A DNA stretch of 64,000 nt from Acanthococcus lagerstroemiae. Lineage: Eukaryota > Arthropoda > Insecta > Hemiptera > Eriococcidae. The DNA lies in NCBI GenBank assembly GCA_031841125.1, contig CM063110.1, positions 58,813,946 through 58,877,945 on the forward strand. The letters run 5' to 3'. A model generated the notes under the pieces. The model was not told where the DNA came from, searched no databases, and saw nothing but the letters and a program-made list of their open reading frames with translations. A program made the translations under genes and the position numbers. Shown in pieces: positions 11,005 to 24,200 of this stretch (position 1 is its first letter; the number at the start of each line of letters is the position of its first letter).

Positions 11005-11410
11005 GCCACTTAATTCATTCCTCGCCCGAATCCTAGACTACCTGCATCACCACACGTACCATAACGAGGAGGTGAGGGGTGAAAGAAGGAAGCGCAGTCC
11101 ACCCGTAGTACACTCGAATTCCGGGTTAACGATGGGTGAGCGTTGCTTCGGTTAGCAGGGTGCCCCATAGTAGCCTTCACAAATCTTCGTGAATCCGAAG
11201 AAAAGAGAGGCGAAATGCCCATCCGGACAGCCTCAAGGCATCCCTCTGGTCATCGATGCAGTACTCGAAAGGGTAATTACTGGGGCAAAGGGTGCGGTCC
11301 TTGGGGAGCCAATCTGGCATATGCATCGCTATACGCTCGACCAAGAAGACCCGAATCCTGGAGAGATTCGTCCTGTAAGCTGAGCAGCCAACCTACTACA
11401 AATTTGAATA
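11005..11410. repeat. GC-rich patch of unknown origin
   Basis: About 400 bp of clearly higher GC content than both flanks, with overlapping ORFs on both strands (plus 11143-11508 and 11189-11383; minus 11010-11222). None of the translations resembles a known family to me. The composition is like that of the non-LTR element at 12.05-13.75 kb, so it may be a fragment of another retrotransposon's untranslated region. Confidence 0.35.
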
Positions 11411-12040
11411 GAGTAGGTATATCAATGGCAAATAGCGACTCAGGATGTTATCTGATTTTTCTTCCTAACCAGAGCTGCCAATATAAAAATAACAAACCTA
11501 GGAAATAGAAACAATAAAAATTCAACGTACACTAGGAAACTGGATTTTTTAAGTGAAAATGGGGAAAATATCGCGTAGGAAGATACATGAAAATAACAAA
11601 AAGTAACGTTCTTGTACACCAGATGGTACAAAGGCTAGTAACCTGAATCAAAATAAGTCAAGAAAATTTTGGGAGATGAACACACTGAGGTAAGAATTGA
11701 GCGCGGGAAATGCTAATTTATTCAGGTATCATATATGTGGAAATTTTTTTTTTTTTTTTTTTACGAAAAGGTAATGTAAACATAGATGCACAACTGATTC
11801 TTTGCTGCCCAGACGCAAAAAATGGATTGGGGTATATAAAATTCCTGCCTGACAATGACTGTCTACAAGGTCAGTGAGCGAGTACAAGCTAACTAACTGA
11901 AGTGCTACTTGAGTACATGTTAACTAAGTGGCACTCATAGAAGTCGTGATTACTTGCAATAATAAAATTTTAGTGCAACAAAACAGGTAGATTTATATCA
12001 TTTAGGGGTATCCCCCTGTATAGATAAGTATTGTGTTCTT
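11411..12040. other. No gene seen; poly(T) tract
   Basis: AT-rich spacer with a 19-base T run near 11744-11762. No coding or structural feature is recognised. It ends at the left target duplication of the ORF1-only element. Confidence 0.45.
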
Positions 12041-13763
12041 CCCACGGAGACTTGGTGTGGTGAGACATATGGCGATGCACGCATGCCAAAGTGGCCCCTG
12101 AGACACGAAACTAGCCTTTCGGGCATCGCATCAGTACTGAAGGGAAGGCTTTGGGACCGAGCCCGAGCCCCCATTTCTCCTGGCCGGAACGGTGCGCGCG
12201 TCTTGCCAGGGCCACCACGGGGTTCCCTACTGACTAAGGTCGGCATTCCTTGAGCGCTCGCCTGGAAATTTCAGGTCCCCCGCAGCCGGACGCGCTGCAT
12301 CTTCCTCTTCACTCACTCATCGCATGAGACTCGTCTGATTGTGGCTCCAGCCTTTGCACTGCGGGCGAGCTCTGCTCTAGCCCTGGTGCTACGGGTGAGC
12401 TTCGCTGGGTGGTATCCGCCTCCGCGCCCATGACCACCGCTTCCTCCTCGCCTCGGAGCTCCAGGAGCATCTCCTTCGCCTGGGTGAACCGGGTTGCCAG
12501 CATCTGGACCCCGCATTCCCGGACGTTGATGGCCATATGCGCCTTCCGAATTAGGGCCGCGTACTCCACGGTGTCTTCCTTCCGCGCGATGATAACTGCG
12601 GCTGAACGCGGTCTCCTTCGCTTCAAGAGGTCCCGCTTATGGGCCTCCCTGCTTTTGGCCAGTGGGACTGGCCTGGTCGGGACGTTCGGCGCCGTCTTCT
12701 CCTGGGCTTTGTTGGTCCACTTCCTGTGGACCACCTCTGCCCACGTTTCCGCTTCCGCGCACTCGGACTCCGAAGCCGGTTCGCTCTGGAGGAGCGCCTC
12801 CTTCCGCTGCTCAGCCTCCTGCAGCTGCCTCCTAAGCTGCGCGATACTCTCACTGACCGGGGTGAGTGGCCGTTTCTTCATCTTCGTCGCCGGTGTTGTG
12901 GTCGGCTTCCTTGGCACACGCTGCTGCTGCCCGTCTCGCTGCTGCTGCTTCCGGCGCTGCTGCTGCGACTGCTGCATCTGCCGTAGCTGCTGCTTCTGCC
13001 GCGACTGCTGCGGCTGCTGTGGCTGCTGCTGGTGACCTGGTTGTCGCTCCAGCAGTTCGCGGATCCGCAGTACTTCCGCCTTCAGCGCCCCCAATTTCCT
13101 TCTCGTGTTGCATGACCATCAGCTTCATCTTCTCTTCCAACTCCGTAATTTTCAGGTCGCGCAACTCGATCTGGTCCTTGAGGCGCCGGTTCTCCTTCCG
13201 GAGCTTGCCGCCTGGTAACTTCAGTGACGTTGAAGATTTCTTCTTCGTTGCCGAGGTTGATGTCGCCTCCTGCTCCGATGACGGGGAGGCGATACGCCTT
13301 CGCTTCTCTTGCTTCTTATTCCGCTCACTTTTGGTGTCCATCATCTCTTGGTTGTTGCCCAGTGTGGTTGGCAACATTGATGGCGGGGCTAGGGTCGCCG
13401 CCAGTGCTGTTGCAGGTCCGGTTGATCCGTCCAAGTGACCGGGATCCGAACTCCGGTCGTTGGGGGCTCCTACGACCTCCCTTTCTACGTTATTGTCTAT
13501 CATTGAACTAGAAGAGATTGCCGTTTTGGGCTACAGCCTGCCTTCTGGCGCTGATTTCCGGACGTGAACGGGTCAGCTGAAGTCGCCCTAGGCGTTACGA
13601 TGCTTCCACGATACGTAACCCATCCACCATTACCTTGTTGTCGCGGGTGTCTTGCGGTCCGTTGCGACTGCAGTAGAGCCGCTTGGTCCCCTGCCGCAGT
13701 CGGTCCCAGTCATGGCTCTGGCCGGGTTTGTCCGAGTTTTCCTTCTCTGTCCCACGGAGACTT
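12041..13763 (-). mobile_element. ORF1-only non-LTR retrotransposon with perfect 13-bp target duplication
   Basis: The repeat CCCACGGAGACTT occurs at 12041-12053 and again at 13751-13763, bracketing 1697 bp. Inside, the minus strand holds a GC-rich 5' leader (13750-13504), an ORF1 (13503-12309) and a 3' region (12308-12054). There is no endonuclease or reverse transcriptase. The 3' terminus (minus-strand end CTCACCACACC) lacks a poly(A) tail. A second copy of this 3' region at 63422-63563 begins at the same terminal GTGTGGTG, which confirms the boundary. The element must have moved with another element's reverse transcriptase, like mammalian HAL1 elements. Confidence 0.8.
12309..13503 (-). 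pseudogene. Gag-like ORF1 with one frameshift
   Basis: The first frame starts at the ATG at 13503 and runs through a basic region and a coiled coil (KLRKENRRLKDQIELRDLKI) to about 13092. There a GGGGG run breaks the frame. The next frame continues without a gap in sense (ALKAEVLRIRELLERQ) through a Gln-rich stretch to ESHAMSE and stop at 12309. Near the end, a segment around SAAVIIARKEDTVEYAALI and GVQMLATRFTQAKEMLLEL resembles the pre-zinc-knuckle region of R1-type ORF1 proteins. No CCHC knuckles follow, although related proteins usually have them. Known family role: RNA-binding nucleocapsid-like protein. The frameshift sits in a homopolymer, so it could be a sequencing error. Confidence 0.7.
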
Positions 13764-15300
13764 CAGATAGACCGATTTTTCAATCCAACTATAGCAGTAT
13801 TTAGCAAGCTGGAAACGTCCTTACGTTAAAAAACTGATTCTGAATGCACTTTGGTGACCCACAGCATTCAAAACTAGTTTTCTTTTGTGAGGAAATTTCC
13901 AACAAGGAACCAGACTCACCGCGAGGAGGTAACTGCTGTGAGTCCGCAAAAAGAGGAGTACCCCTAGATCAGAATGGTCAGTCGTTTACTTCTTCAAAAT
14001 TAGGGGACAGTGCCCCCTGGAATAATAATTCTTTGGCTTTTTCGAATATAAAAAGATCCTCCTCTTAGTGCCTGAAATTCACGGATTTCAGAACCGAACT
14101 ACATTATAGTGATTCTCGTCGCTGATATAATAATACCTCATAGGTACAACTTTCGCCAAAAATCACTTTTTGGGGTTTCTTATAGGGAAAAAATCAAGAA
14201 ACGGAGCGCTAAAAACCTCATAAGTCGGGAAAATTCATTATCTCCCCTACAGGACAATATCAAAACCTCTTGTTTGACTTTTTGTACTTACGAGGTATTA
14301 GTATTTCAGCGACATTATTTACATGAACACCTTCACGTTGTGTTCCTGTAAAATATCACTACAATTAGTTATTCCGCTGAAATGTTAAACATGCATAATT
14401 TATAGAGAATAGTAAATACCTATATATGATAATCACTATAATGAACGTAATAATAGATAGATAGATATTGTTTACTCACCTTCTGAGTAAGTTGATGAAA
14501 TAACATTAGTAAGTGAATGATCACTAAGAAAACTATAAATCAGAATGAACACAAATTGAACTGCACTTCTTCACGAATCACATAAACACATAAACATGAA
14601 CATGAATACGTAAACACGAATCAAACCATTATCACCAGTAAACACATTCTTGTTCACCTAATATACGGTTTTATATCTCATTCAGCTAAATTCATTCATC
14701 ATCAATTCCTTGCACGCCCGGTATAGTATTTAACTTATATCTACCCAACACCATCTAACTACATCAGCAAATTCAAGGGAATAGGACAGTATGAAAAGCA
14801 TAACAAATATTGATCAATAAGGGGGAAACTTGAATTGCTGATAATACCACAAACTGGAACGAACTCACCGACCGGAGCGCTTGAGGTGAACCTACGCGAA
14901 CTCGAGTAAAACAATAGATGAAGGGCCGAAATGAAAAAATTAAGCGCGAACGAGAGGTCACAAACATCGCGAAAAACGGCATTCTCAAATAAGGTATTTA
15001 CGTTAAAAATTGGAGAATATCACACAGGGACCACGAAACGAAAATAACGAAGAGATCATGGAAGAACACACATCACGAAACTAAATGGGAAGTACATGAA
15101 ACTGAAAGTACCTTCTGAAAATACAATTTCTTAGGGAATACCTAATCAGTGTTATAAAAAAGAAATGAATTTCAAAAAACTGTTCATTGACGAAATTATT
15201 CCACCAAAAAAAAATTTAACTTTGTACCCTATAACAGAATAACCCCCTCTCAGGATACCTAACATTATAAATTAGGAAAGATCTGGAGTAATGTGCATTT
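13764..15300. other. No gene seen
   Basis: AT-rich spacer between the ORF1-only element and the satellite. Open frames here are short (74-80 codons) and have no recognisable domain. A run of ACATGAACA/ACATAAACA-like words at 14580-14630 is a weak local repeat. Confidence 0.5.
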
Positions 15301-17640
15301 ATGACGACCCACATGACACTATCAGCAAATTGTGCTACGACAAGCCCAACAACAATACTCTTGTTAAATTTACCATGGATGGAACTAAATACCAACACAA
15401 GAATGACACTGCAAATTGGACCACTCACGCCTCGCCCTCATGACAGCCTAAACAACATATGCTACACCAAAACCAAGAGAAAAACCAAACAAACATTGAT
15501 ACTCTTGTTGATATTTAGCAAAGCTGGCCCTCATTAGCAACACGAGAAAAAAATCGAAAATGGATGGACCTGAGTAGGTCAACTGTACACACAGTAACCT
15601 ATACTATCCAGAAACAGCCAAAATGGATACTTCTACCGAGTGCATATTGCTGGAATCATCGACTCGGGACAGGCCATCGACTGCACTTGCATTTGCAGCG
15701 GGATGCGTCGAACTGGGGGATAGAGATCCCCAAAGGATGACCAGAAATAATTGCCCCTGGAAAATTATCCACCACGACTCCTCCCTCGTAGCTGTTACTA
15801 CCATCATGAAATTGATACCTTACCCCAAAAACCAAATTCGAAAATAATATTGTAAGCAATACTACTCCAGCTTGTATGTAGCGAAAATGCCACTAAGTAC
15901 CAACACGAGAATGAAACTGAAATTGGACCGACTCCCTCTGCGCCCACTTGACAGCCTCAACGACATGTCCTACACCAAAAGCGATTGAAAATCCACACCT
16001 CGATACTTTCGCTGATTTTTAGCAAAGATGGCCCTAATTAGCAACACTAGAAAGGGAATCGAAAATATATGAACCTGAGTAAGCCAACTGAACAGACAGT
16101 AACCGATGCTATCCAGAAACAGCCAAAATGGATACTTCTACCGAGTGCATATTGCTGGAATCATCGACTCGGGACAGGCCATCGACTGCACTTGCATTTG
16201 CAGCGGGATGCGTCCAACTGGGGGATAGAGATCCCCAAAGGATGACCAGAAATAATTGCCCCTGGAAAATTATCCACCACGACTCCTCCCTCGTAGCTGT
16301 TACTACAATCATGAAATTGATACCTTACCCCAAAAACCAAATTCGAAAATAATATTGTAAGCAATACTACTCCAGCTTGTATGAAGCGAAAATGCCACTA
16401 AGTACCAACACGAGAATGAAACTGAAAATTGACCGACTCCCTCTTCGCCCACTTGAAAGTCTCAACAAGATGTGCTACCCCAAACGCGACTGAAAACCCT
16501 AACTCTGATGCTCTTGCTGATATTTAGCAAGGATGGCGCTGAATACCAACACGAGTAAAAATTTCGAAAATGGATGGACCTGAGTAGGCCAACTGTACCC
16601 ACAGTAACCGATGCTATCCAGAAACAGCCAAAATGGATACTTCTACCGAGTGCATATTGCTGGAATCATCGACTCGGGACAGGCCATCGACTGCACTTGC
16701 ATTTGCAGCGGGATGCGTCCAACTGGGGGATAGAGATCCCCAAAGGATGACCAGAAATAATTGCCCCTGGAAAATTATCCACCACGACTCCTCCCTCGTA
16801 GCTGTTACTACAATCATGAAATTGATACCTTACCCCAAAAACCAAATTCGAAAATAATATTGTAAGCAATACTACTCCAGCTTGTATGAAGCGAAAATGC
16901 CACTAAGTACCAACACGAGAATGAAACTGAAAATTGACCGACTCCCTCTCGCCCACTTGAAAGTCTCAACAAGATGTGCTACCCAAACGCGACTGAAAAC
17001 CCTAACTCTGATGCTCTTGCTGATATTTAGCAAGGATGGCGCTGAATACCAACACGAGTAAAAATTTCGAAAATGGATGGACCTGAGTAGGCCAACTGTA
17101 CCCACAGTAACCGATGCTATCCAGAAACAGCCAAAATGGATACTTCTACCGAGTGCATATTGCTGGAATCATCGACTCGGGACAGGCCATCGACTGCACT
17201 TGCATTTGCAGCGGGATGCGTCCAACTGGGGGATAGAGATCCCCAAAGGATGACCAGAAATAATTGCCCCTGGAAAATTGTCCACCACGACTCCTCCCTC
17301 GTAGCAGTTACTACAATCATGAAATTGATACCTTACCCCAAAAACCAAATTCGAAAATAATATTGTAAGCAATACTACTCCAGCTTGTATGAAGCGAAAA
17401 TGCCACTAAGTACCAACACGAGAATGAAACTGAAAATTGACCGACTCCCTCTTCGCCCACTTGAAAGTCTCAACAAGATGTGCTACCCCAAACGCGACTG
17501 AAAACCCTAACTCTGATGCTCTTGCTGATATTTAGCAAGGATGGCGCTGAATACCAACACGAGTAAAAATTTCGAAAATGGATGGACCTGAGTAGGCCAA
17601 CTGTACCCACAGTAACCGATGCTATCCAGAAACAGCCAAA

Positions 17641-18103
17641 ATGGATACTTCTACCGAGTGCATATTGCTGGAATCATCGACTCGGGACAGGCCATCGACT
17701 GCACTTGCATTTGCAGCCGGATGCGTCCAACTGGGGGATAGAGATCCCCAAAGGATGACCAGAAATAATTGCCCCTGGAAAATTATCCACCACGACTCCT
17801 CCCTCGTAGCTGTTACTACCATCATGAAATTGATACCTTACCCCAAAAACCAAATTCGAAAAAAATATTGTAAGCAATGCTACTCCAGCTTGATTGTAGC
17901 GAAAATGCCACTAAGTACCAACACGAGAATGAAACTGAAAATTGACGACCCCAAACGCGACTGAAAACCCAAACTCTGATGCTCTTGCTGATATTTAGCA
18001 AGGATGGCGCTGAATACCAACACGAGTAAAAATTTCGAAAATGGATGGACCTGAGTAGGCCAACTGTACCCACAGTAACCGATGCTATCCAGAAACAGCC
18101 AAA
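17641..18103 (+). repeat. 463-bp variant satellite monomer
   Basis: This unit lacks 42 bp between GAAAATTGAC and CCCCAAACGCGAC relative to the 505-bp form. The same junction recurs at about 28830-28850 and, through the noisy sequence, near 23860 and 24780. Two monomer types therefore alternate in the array. Confidence 0.85.
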
Positions 18104-18249
18104 ATGGATACTTCTACCGAGTGCATATTGCTGGAATCATCGACTCGGGACAGGCCATCGACTGCACTTGCATTTGCAGCGGGATGCGTCCAACTGGGGG
18201 ATAGAGATCCCCAAAGGATGACCAGAAATAATTGCCCCCTTGAAAATTG

Positions 18250-21200
18250 TCCACCACGACTCCTCCTAGTAGCTGTTACTACAATCATGAAATTTGATAC
18301 CCTTAACCCAAAAACACTTCCCAAAAGAAGTGGTTATCCCCAAAAATCCCTTTAAACAGGACCCGAAAATCCCCAAAGGCTACCAAAAATGTCTAACAAA
18401 ACCCAATTCCCAAAAAAAAACAAAAATTATTTTAACAACTGTACAAAAAGTAAATTAAAAAAAACAAAAATAAAAAGACCTTCACGGCTTTAAAAACCAA
18501 AATCCAAAGGCCCTTTAATCCAACGGGCCCCCGGGTAAAACCCTAAAGGATCCGAATATTGCAAAATGCACCGTACCAACTGATAAATCAAGGAAAAAAA
18601 CCCAAAAAACAAAAATTTCATAAAATATCCACGACTCCACGAATTTATTGAACAAGATCCACAAAAAACAAAAACCAAAAAGGCCCGCCCTTGGATTGAC
18701 CAAAACCCCAGAAAAAACCAATGAAAAATTTAACCCCCCAAACCCATAAAAAAACATCCTCTATTTCCAAGTTGTAATAAAACGAGGGGCATTTATGACC
18801 ATGCCAGACCCAACGAGAAAACCAAAATGACGAAAACACTTTTAAAACTGTCTCCCTTTTCCCTTATCCGAAAAATGAAAATATAAAAAAAAAAAACATA
18901 AGTTCCCCCAAAAGAAACCACAAACCAAAAAATTACTAAATTTACGACCCTTTCGAACCCTTGAAGGATGAAACTTTTCCGGCCCGGGGGAAAAACCCAA
19001 AAACCCCGGGAAATAAACCCCCCCCTTTTTAAAAATTTTCAAAAAAATGTTACCCCAAAGAAAAACCCATTTAAGAAACCAAATTAAAAATCCTAATCCA
19101 ACGAAAAAATGAAAGATCAGCACCTTCCCTTTCCCCCTCCTAACCCAAAGGAACAAATGTCCAAAGACCCCACCTTTTCGATTTCTAAAAAAGACCAAAC
19201 AAAAAAAAACCAAAATATACAACCAACTTCCCCTTTTAACATGCAATATAACACCAAAAAACTCAATTCGACCAAAGAGGAATACACTCGCTCTGTTTGA
19301 AAGCCCGAAGTCCAACCGAATAAATCTGAAAATACCCAAGCCCTAAAACACCCATCCCCAAAACCCCATGTCCCCAACCATCAAAATTGAAAAACAAAAA
19401 AAAATAACGATGCTCGAAACCCAAAATGGATATAAACCACCTACGAATTTCCCGGGAAAGCCCACCAACTCTGGTCCCATTTTACAGAGAAAAACCAAAA
19501 AATTCCCAAAATAAAAGAATTACTACCAAAAACCAAACCTAACCAAAAAAAAAAATTGCTCCAGGCGCTGGGAAAAAAACCCGGGGCCCTGATAAAGATT
19601 GGCGGGGGCCCAACGGATAAATCCCCCAAAGGGTGACCGAATAACCCCTAAAATATTCCAAAACGGAAAAATTTACCCCTAAAACCCAAAAAAAAAAAAA
19701 AATACTCCCGATTTTAAGCTGGTAAAAGAAAGACAAAATGAGAACCTTTTCCACCGATCCCCCAAATTTCCCCAAAACCTTGGGAAAATTCCACCCCCCA
19801 TTTAAAAAAATAATTTATTCCAGGGCGAAACCAAAATAAATTTAAAAAAATGAAACCCCAATACATAACCCAAGGAACAGTAAACCAAAAACCCCCCCCT
19901 GGCCTCATACCGACAGGCCACCGTTGAATCCAAAGGTCGAACTTTTGTGAAAAAAACAGACCAAAAAAGGAAAAACCACCAGATTTCCCAACCGAACTAA
20001 TCAAAAATTTAAAAACACCACTTATTGAAATTTGAAATCCACCGGAAGACCAAAGCCCAGCCAACCTGGAAAATTTCCCAAGCCCAAAATTGCCCCTTTA
20101 AATTAACCATCCCCAATAAAATGAAATTTAACAACAAAATTTAGAGGAAAAAAATAAAAAGAACGAAATAAAAATCAAAATCACCAAAAATCTGATTTTC
20201 TTTGATATTTACCAAGGGGGCGTGAAACCAAACGATAAAAAATTTTTAAAATGGTGGACCTATAGGCCAAAAGTAAACCCCGTAACCATGCTATCCAAAA
20301 AAACCAAAAAAAAGGTATTTTTTCCGATGCTATTTCTGAAAAAAAACACCGGGCAGGCCATCGACTGCACTTGATTTTCAGCGGGGGGGCGCCCCAATGG
20401 GGGATAGAGACCCAAAGGATGACCAGAAATAAATTTTCCCCCCGGAAAAAATTTCCAAACCACGACCCTCCCTCGTACGTTACTACAACCCTGAAATTGA
20501 TACCTTACCCCCCCAAAAACCCCCCAAATTGGGGAAAAAAAATTTTAAAAAAAAAACTACTCCCCTTTTAGAAGGAAAATGCCCCTAAGTACCAAAACAG
20601 AATGAAAAAGAAATTTACCGACTCCTCTTCCCCACTGAAAAACTCAAAATGTCTACCCCAAAAGCGATGAAAAACCCCCAAACGATCTTTGCTGGGGTTT
20701 TTGCAAGGGTGGCTAAAACAACAAAAAAAATTTTAAAAATGGACCTGAGTAGGCCCAAATGACCCACAGTAACCGATGCAAACCAAAACAGGGCCCAAAA
20801 AGGGTACTTCTACCGGTGAAAATTTCTGGAACATCGCCGGGCGGCCACGACTGCACTTGCATTTCAGCGGATGCGTCCAATGGGGGGGAGGGGGTCCCCA
20901 AAAAGGTGACAAAATAATTCCCCCGGAAAAAATCCACCAGACTCCCCCTCTACTGTTACTACCAATGAAAATTTATACCCCTTACCCCAAAAACCAAAAA
21001 TTGAAAAAATATTGTAAGCATTCTCTCCAGCTTATTTACGAAAAGCCCAAGTACCCAAAACAGAATGAAACTGAAATTGCGGGGCCAAACGCGATTTAAA
21101 ACCCAAACCGATCTTTGCTGATTTTCCAAAGGTTAATCCAAACAGAAAAATTTTGAAAAAAAGAAAACCGAGTAGGCCAATGTACCCCATAACCGATGCT

Positions 21201-24200
21201 ATCCCCAAACAGCCAAAATGATACTTTTACCGATTTATATTGCGGGGAACACGCTCGGGACAGGCCATCGACTGCACTTTCATTTTTTAGCGGGGGGGCG
21301 TCCAACTGGGGGATAGAATCCCCAAAAGGGTGACCAGAAATAATTTCCTGGAAAAATTTTTCCCCCACGACTCCCCCCCGTATGTTACTACCATCATGAA
21401 AGATTTTCCTTCCCCCAAAAAAAAAAATTGAAAAAATTGGGAAAAAAATACTAAAACCAGTTTATGGAAAAGAAAAAAACCCCTAATACCCCAAAAAATG
21501 AAACTGAAAATTTTAAAACCACTCCCTTCGCCCACTTTAAACCCCCAACCAAATGTCCCCACCCCCAAAAAGGGTGAAAAAAACCCAAAACGATCTTTGC
21601 GATTTTTTCAAAGGGGCCCTAATTTCCCCAAACAGAAAAATTTGAAAAATGCCGAGTAACCATGACCCAAAATAACCCCTGCATCCCCAAACAGCCAAAA
21701 AGGGGGATTTACCCCTGGGATATTGTGGAACTCACTTGGGAAAAGGGGGCCTCGACTGCACTTCATTTGCAGCCGGCGTCCCCGGGGGGTAGAGATCCCC
21801 CCAAAGGGGGACCAAAAATTTTAAATTCCCCTGGAAAATTTCCACCCGCTCCTCCCTCGTACGTTCCAACCCTGAAATTGTTTCCCCTTCCCAAAAAACC
21901 CAAAAAATTGAAAAAAAAAATTTTAACAAACTCTCCACTTGATTTACGAAAAAGCCACAAGTAAAACACGAAAAAGAAAATAAAAGGCCGACCCCCGCGC
22001 CCCGAAAACCCACCACTTTGCGATTTTTTTACAAGGGGGGCCTTAATACCCAAACCGGGGAAAAATTTTTTAAAAATTTGGCCGAGGGGGGGCCCAAAAA
22101 GAACCCCGAACCGATGCTATCCAGAAACAGCCCCAAAAGGATACTTTTAACCCCTGATATTTCGGGGGAACATCGACTCGGGCAGGCCATCACCCCCCTT
22201 GCATTTTCAGCGGGGTGCGTCCAAAGGGGGAAAAGATCCCCCAAAATGACCGAAAAAAAATTTCCCCCGGAAAAATCCCCACGACTCCTCCCCCTGCTGT
22301 TACTAAAATCAGAAAAATAAAACCCCCCCCCCCAAAAACCAAAAAATTGAAAATAATATTGTAACAATCTACCCCTTGTATGAAACGAAAAAGCCAAATA
22401 CCAAAGAAATGAAACGGGAAAAGCCCCCTCCCCCCCGCCCATTGAAAGCCAAAATGTCCCCCCCAAAGCGATAAAAACCAAACCGATCTTTGCGTTTTTA
22501 GCAAAAGGTGGCCTAAAACCCCCAAAGAAAAAAAAATTTGAAAAAAATACCGGTAGGAACCCACAGTAACCATCTACCCAAAAAAAAAACCCCAAAAGGA
22601 TACTTTTAACAAAAACATATTGCTGGAAAATTCACTCGGGGGAAGGCCTCGACTGCATTGCATTTTCCCCCCCCCATGCGTCCGGGGGGAAAGCCCCCAA
22701 AAGGAAAAAACCAAAAAAAATTGCCCCGGGAAAAATTTTCCCCACGACTCCTCCCTCGTTCTGTTATACCACATGAAATTGGGTTTTCCCTTCCCCCCCA
22801 AAAACCCCAAATTTTAAAAAAATTTGTAACAATCTACTCCACTTTTGTAGCGAAAAAGCCACTAAGTACCAACACGAGAAAAAAAATGAAAAAATTGGGC
22901 CCAAAACCCCCGCCCCCTTTTAAAACCCAAACTTTTGGGTTTTCCCCCCTTTGCTGATTTTTCAAGGGGGGGGCCAATTTCCCCAAACAGAAAAATTTGG
23001 GAAAAAAATGGAAAACCGAGTAAGGGGCCCAAAAAAACAGTAACCATGCTATCCAAAACAGGGGCCCAAAAGGATACTTCACCCATTTTTTTTTGCGGGG
23101 GAATTTTTCCGGGGCGGGGGAGGCCACGAATGCCTTGCATTTGCGCGGGGGGGGCTCCAAAAGGGGGGGTAGAGTTTTCCCCCCGGGGGGGGCCGGGGGA
23201 AAATTGCCCGGAAAAATTTTCCACCACGCTCCTCCCTCGTTTTCGTTACACCATCATGAAATTGAAACCTTTCCCCAAAAAAACCAAAGAAAATAATTTT
23301 TGTAAGCCCTTTTTCCCCCAGCTTGAGACGAAAAAACCCTAAGTACCAAAAACCGGAAGAAAACTGAAAAAATTACCGACTCCCCTTTCCCCCATTTAAA
23401 CCCCCAACGATTTTTTACCCCAAAAGCGATGAAAAACCCCAAAAAAATATCTTTTTCTATTTAACAAAGGGGGGGGCCCCAAACCCAAAACAGAAAAAAT
23501 TTGAAAATAAAGGACCTGAAGGCCAACGACCCACAGTAACCGAGGGTTTAGAAAAGCCAAATTTGGTACTTTTTCCGAATGGGGAATTCTGGAACATCAC
23601 CGGGACAGGGGCCTCGACTGCACTTCATTTTTGCGGATGCGTCCAAAAAGGGGGGGAGAATCCCCAAAGGGTTTTCCCCAAAAAAATTGCCCTGGAAAAT
23701 TTCCACCACGATCCTCCCTTTTTAGTGTTACACCTTTTGAAATTGATACCTTACCCCAAAAACCCAAAATGAAAAAAAAAAATTGTAACAACTATCCGCT
23801 TGAATTTTGGAAAAAGCCAATAAGTACCCAAAACAAAGAAAAAAAAAAAAAATTTCACCCCAAACGCGACTGAAAAAACCCAACCCTGATGTCTTGCTGT
23901 TTTTTTCCAAGGGTGGCGCTGAATACCCAAAGAGTAAAATTTCGAAAATGGATGGCCGGGGAGGCCAACGTACCCACATAAAAACCATTTCTACCCCAAA
24001 AAAAACCCAAAAATTTATACTTCTACCAGGGTATTGCTGGCCATCGATCGGGACAGGCCATCGACTGCACTTGCTTTGCAGCGGGGGGCGTCCCCAAAGG
24101 GGGGTGGTTCCCCCAAAAGGGATGACCAGAAAAAATTTCCCCCCGGGAAAAATTTCCCCCCCCGACTCCTCCCGTACTTTAATACCAAAATTTTAAAATT

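Noticed and set aside
12409..13438. Long plus-strand ORFs opposite the ORF1-only element (208 and 190 codons)
   Set aside because: They are antisense shadows of the GC-rich ORF1; the Cys- and Ala-rich translations are reverse reads of its Gln-rich part.
15604..18355. Repeated 67- and 74-codon ORFs on both strands of every satellite monomer
   Set aside because: They overlap head-on, lack domains, and are conserved only because the monomers are near-identical copies. Nothing indicates translation.
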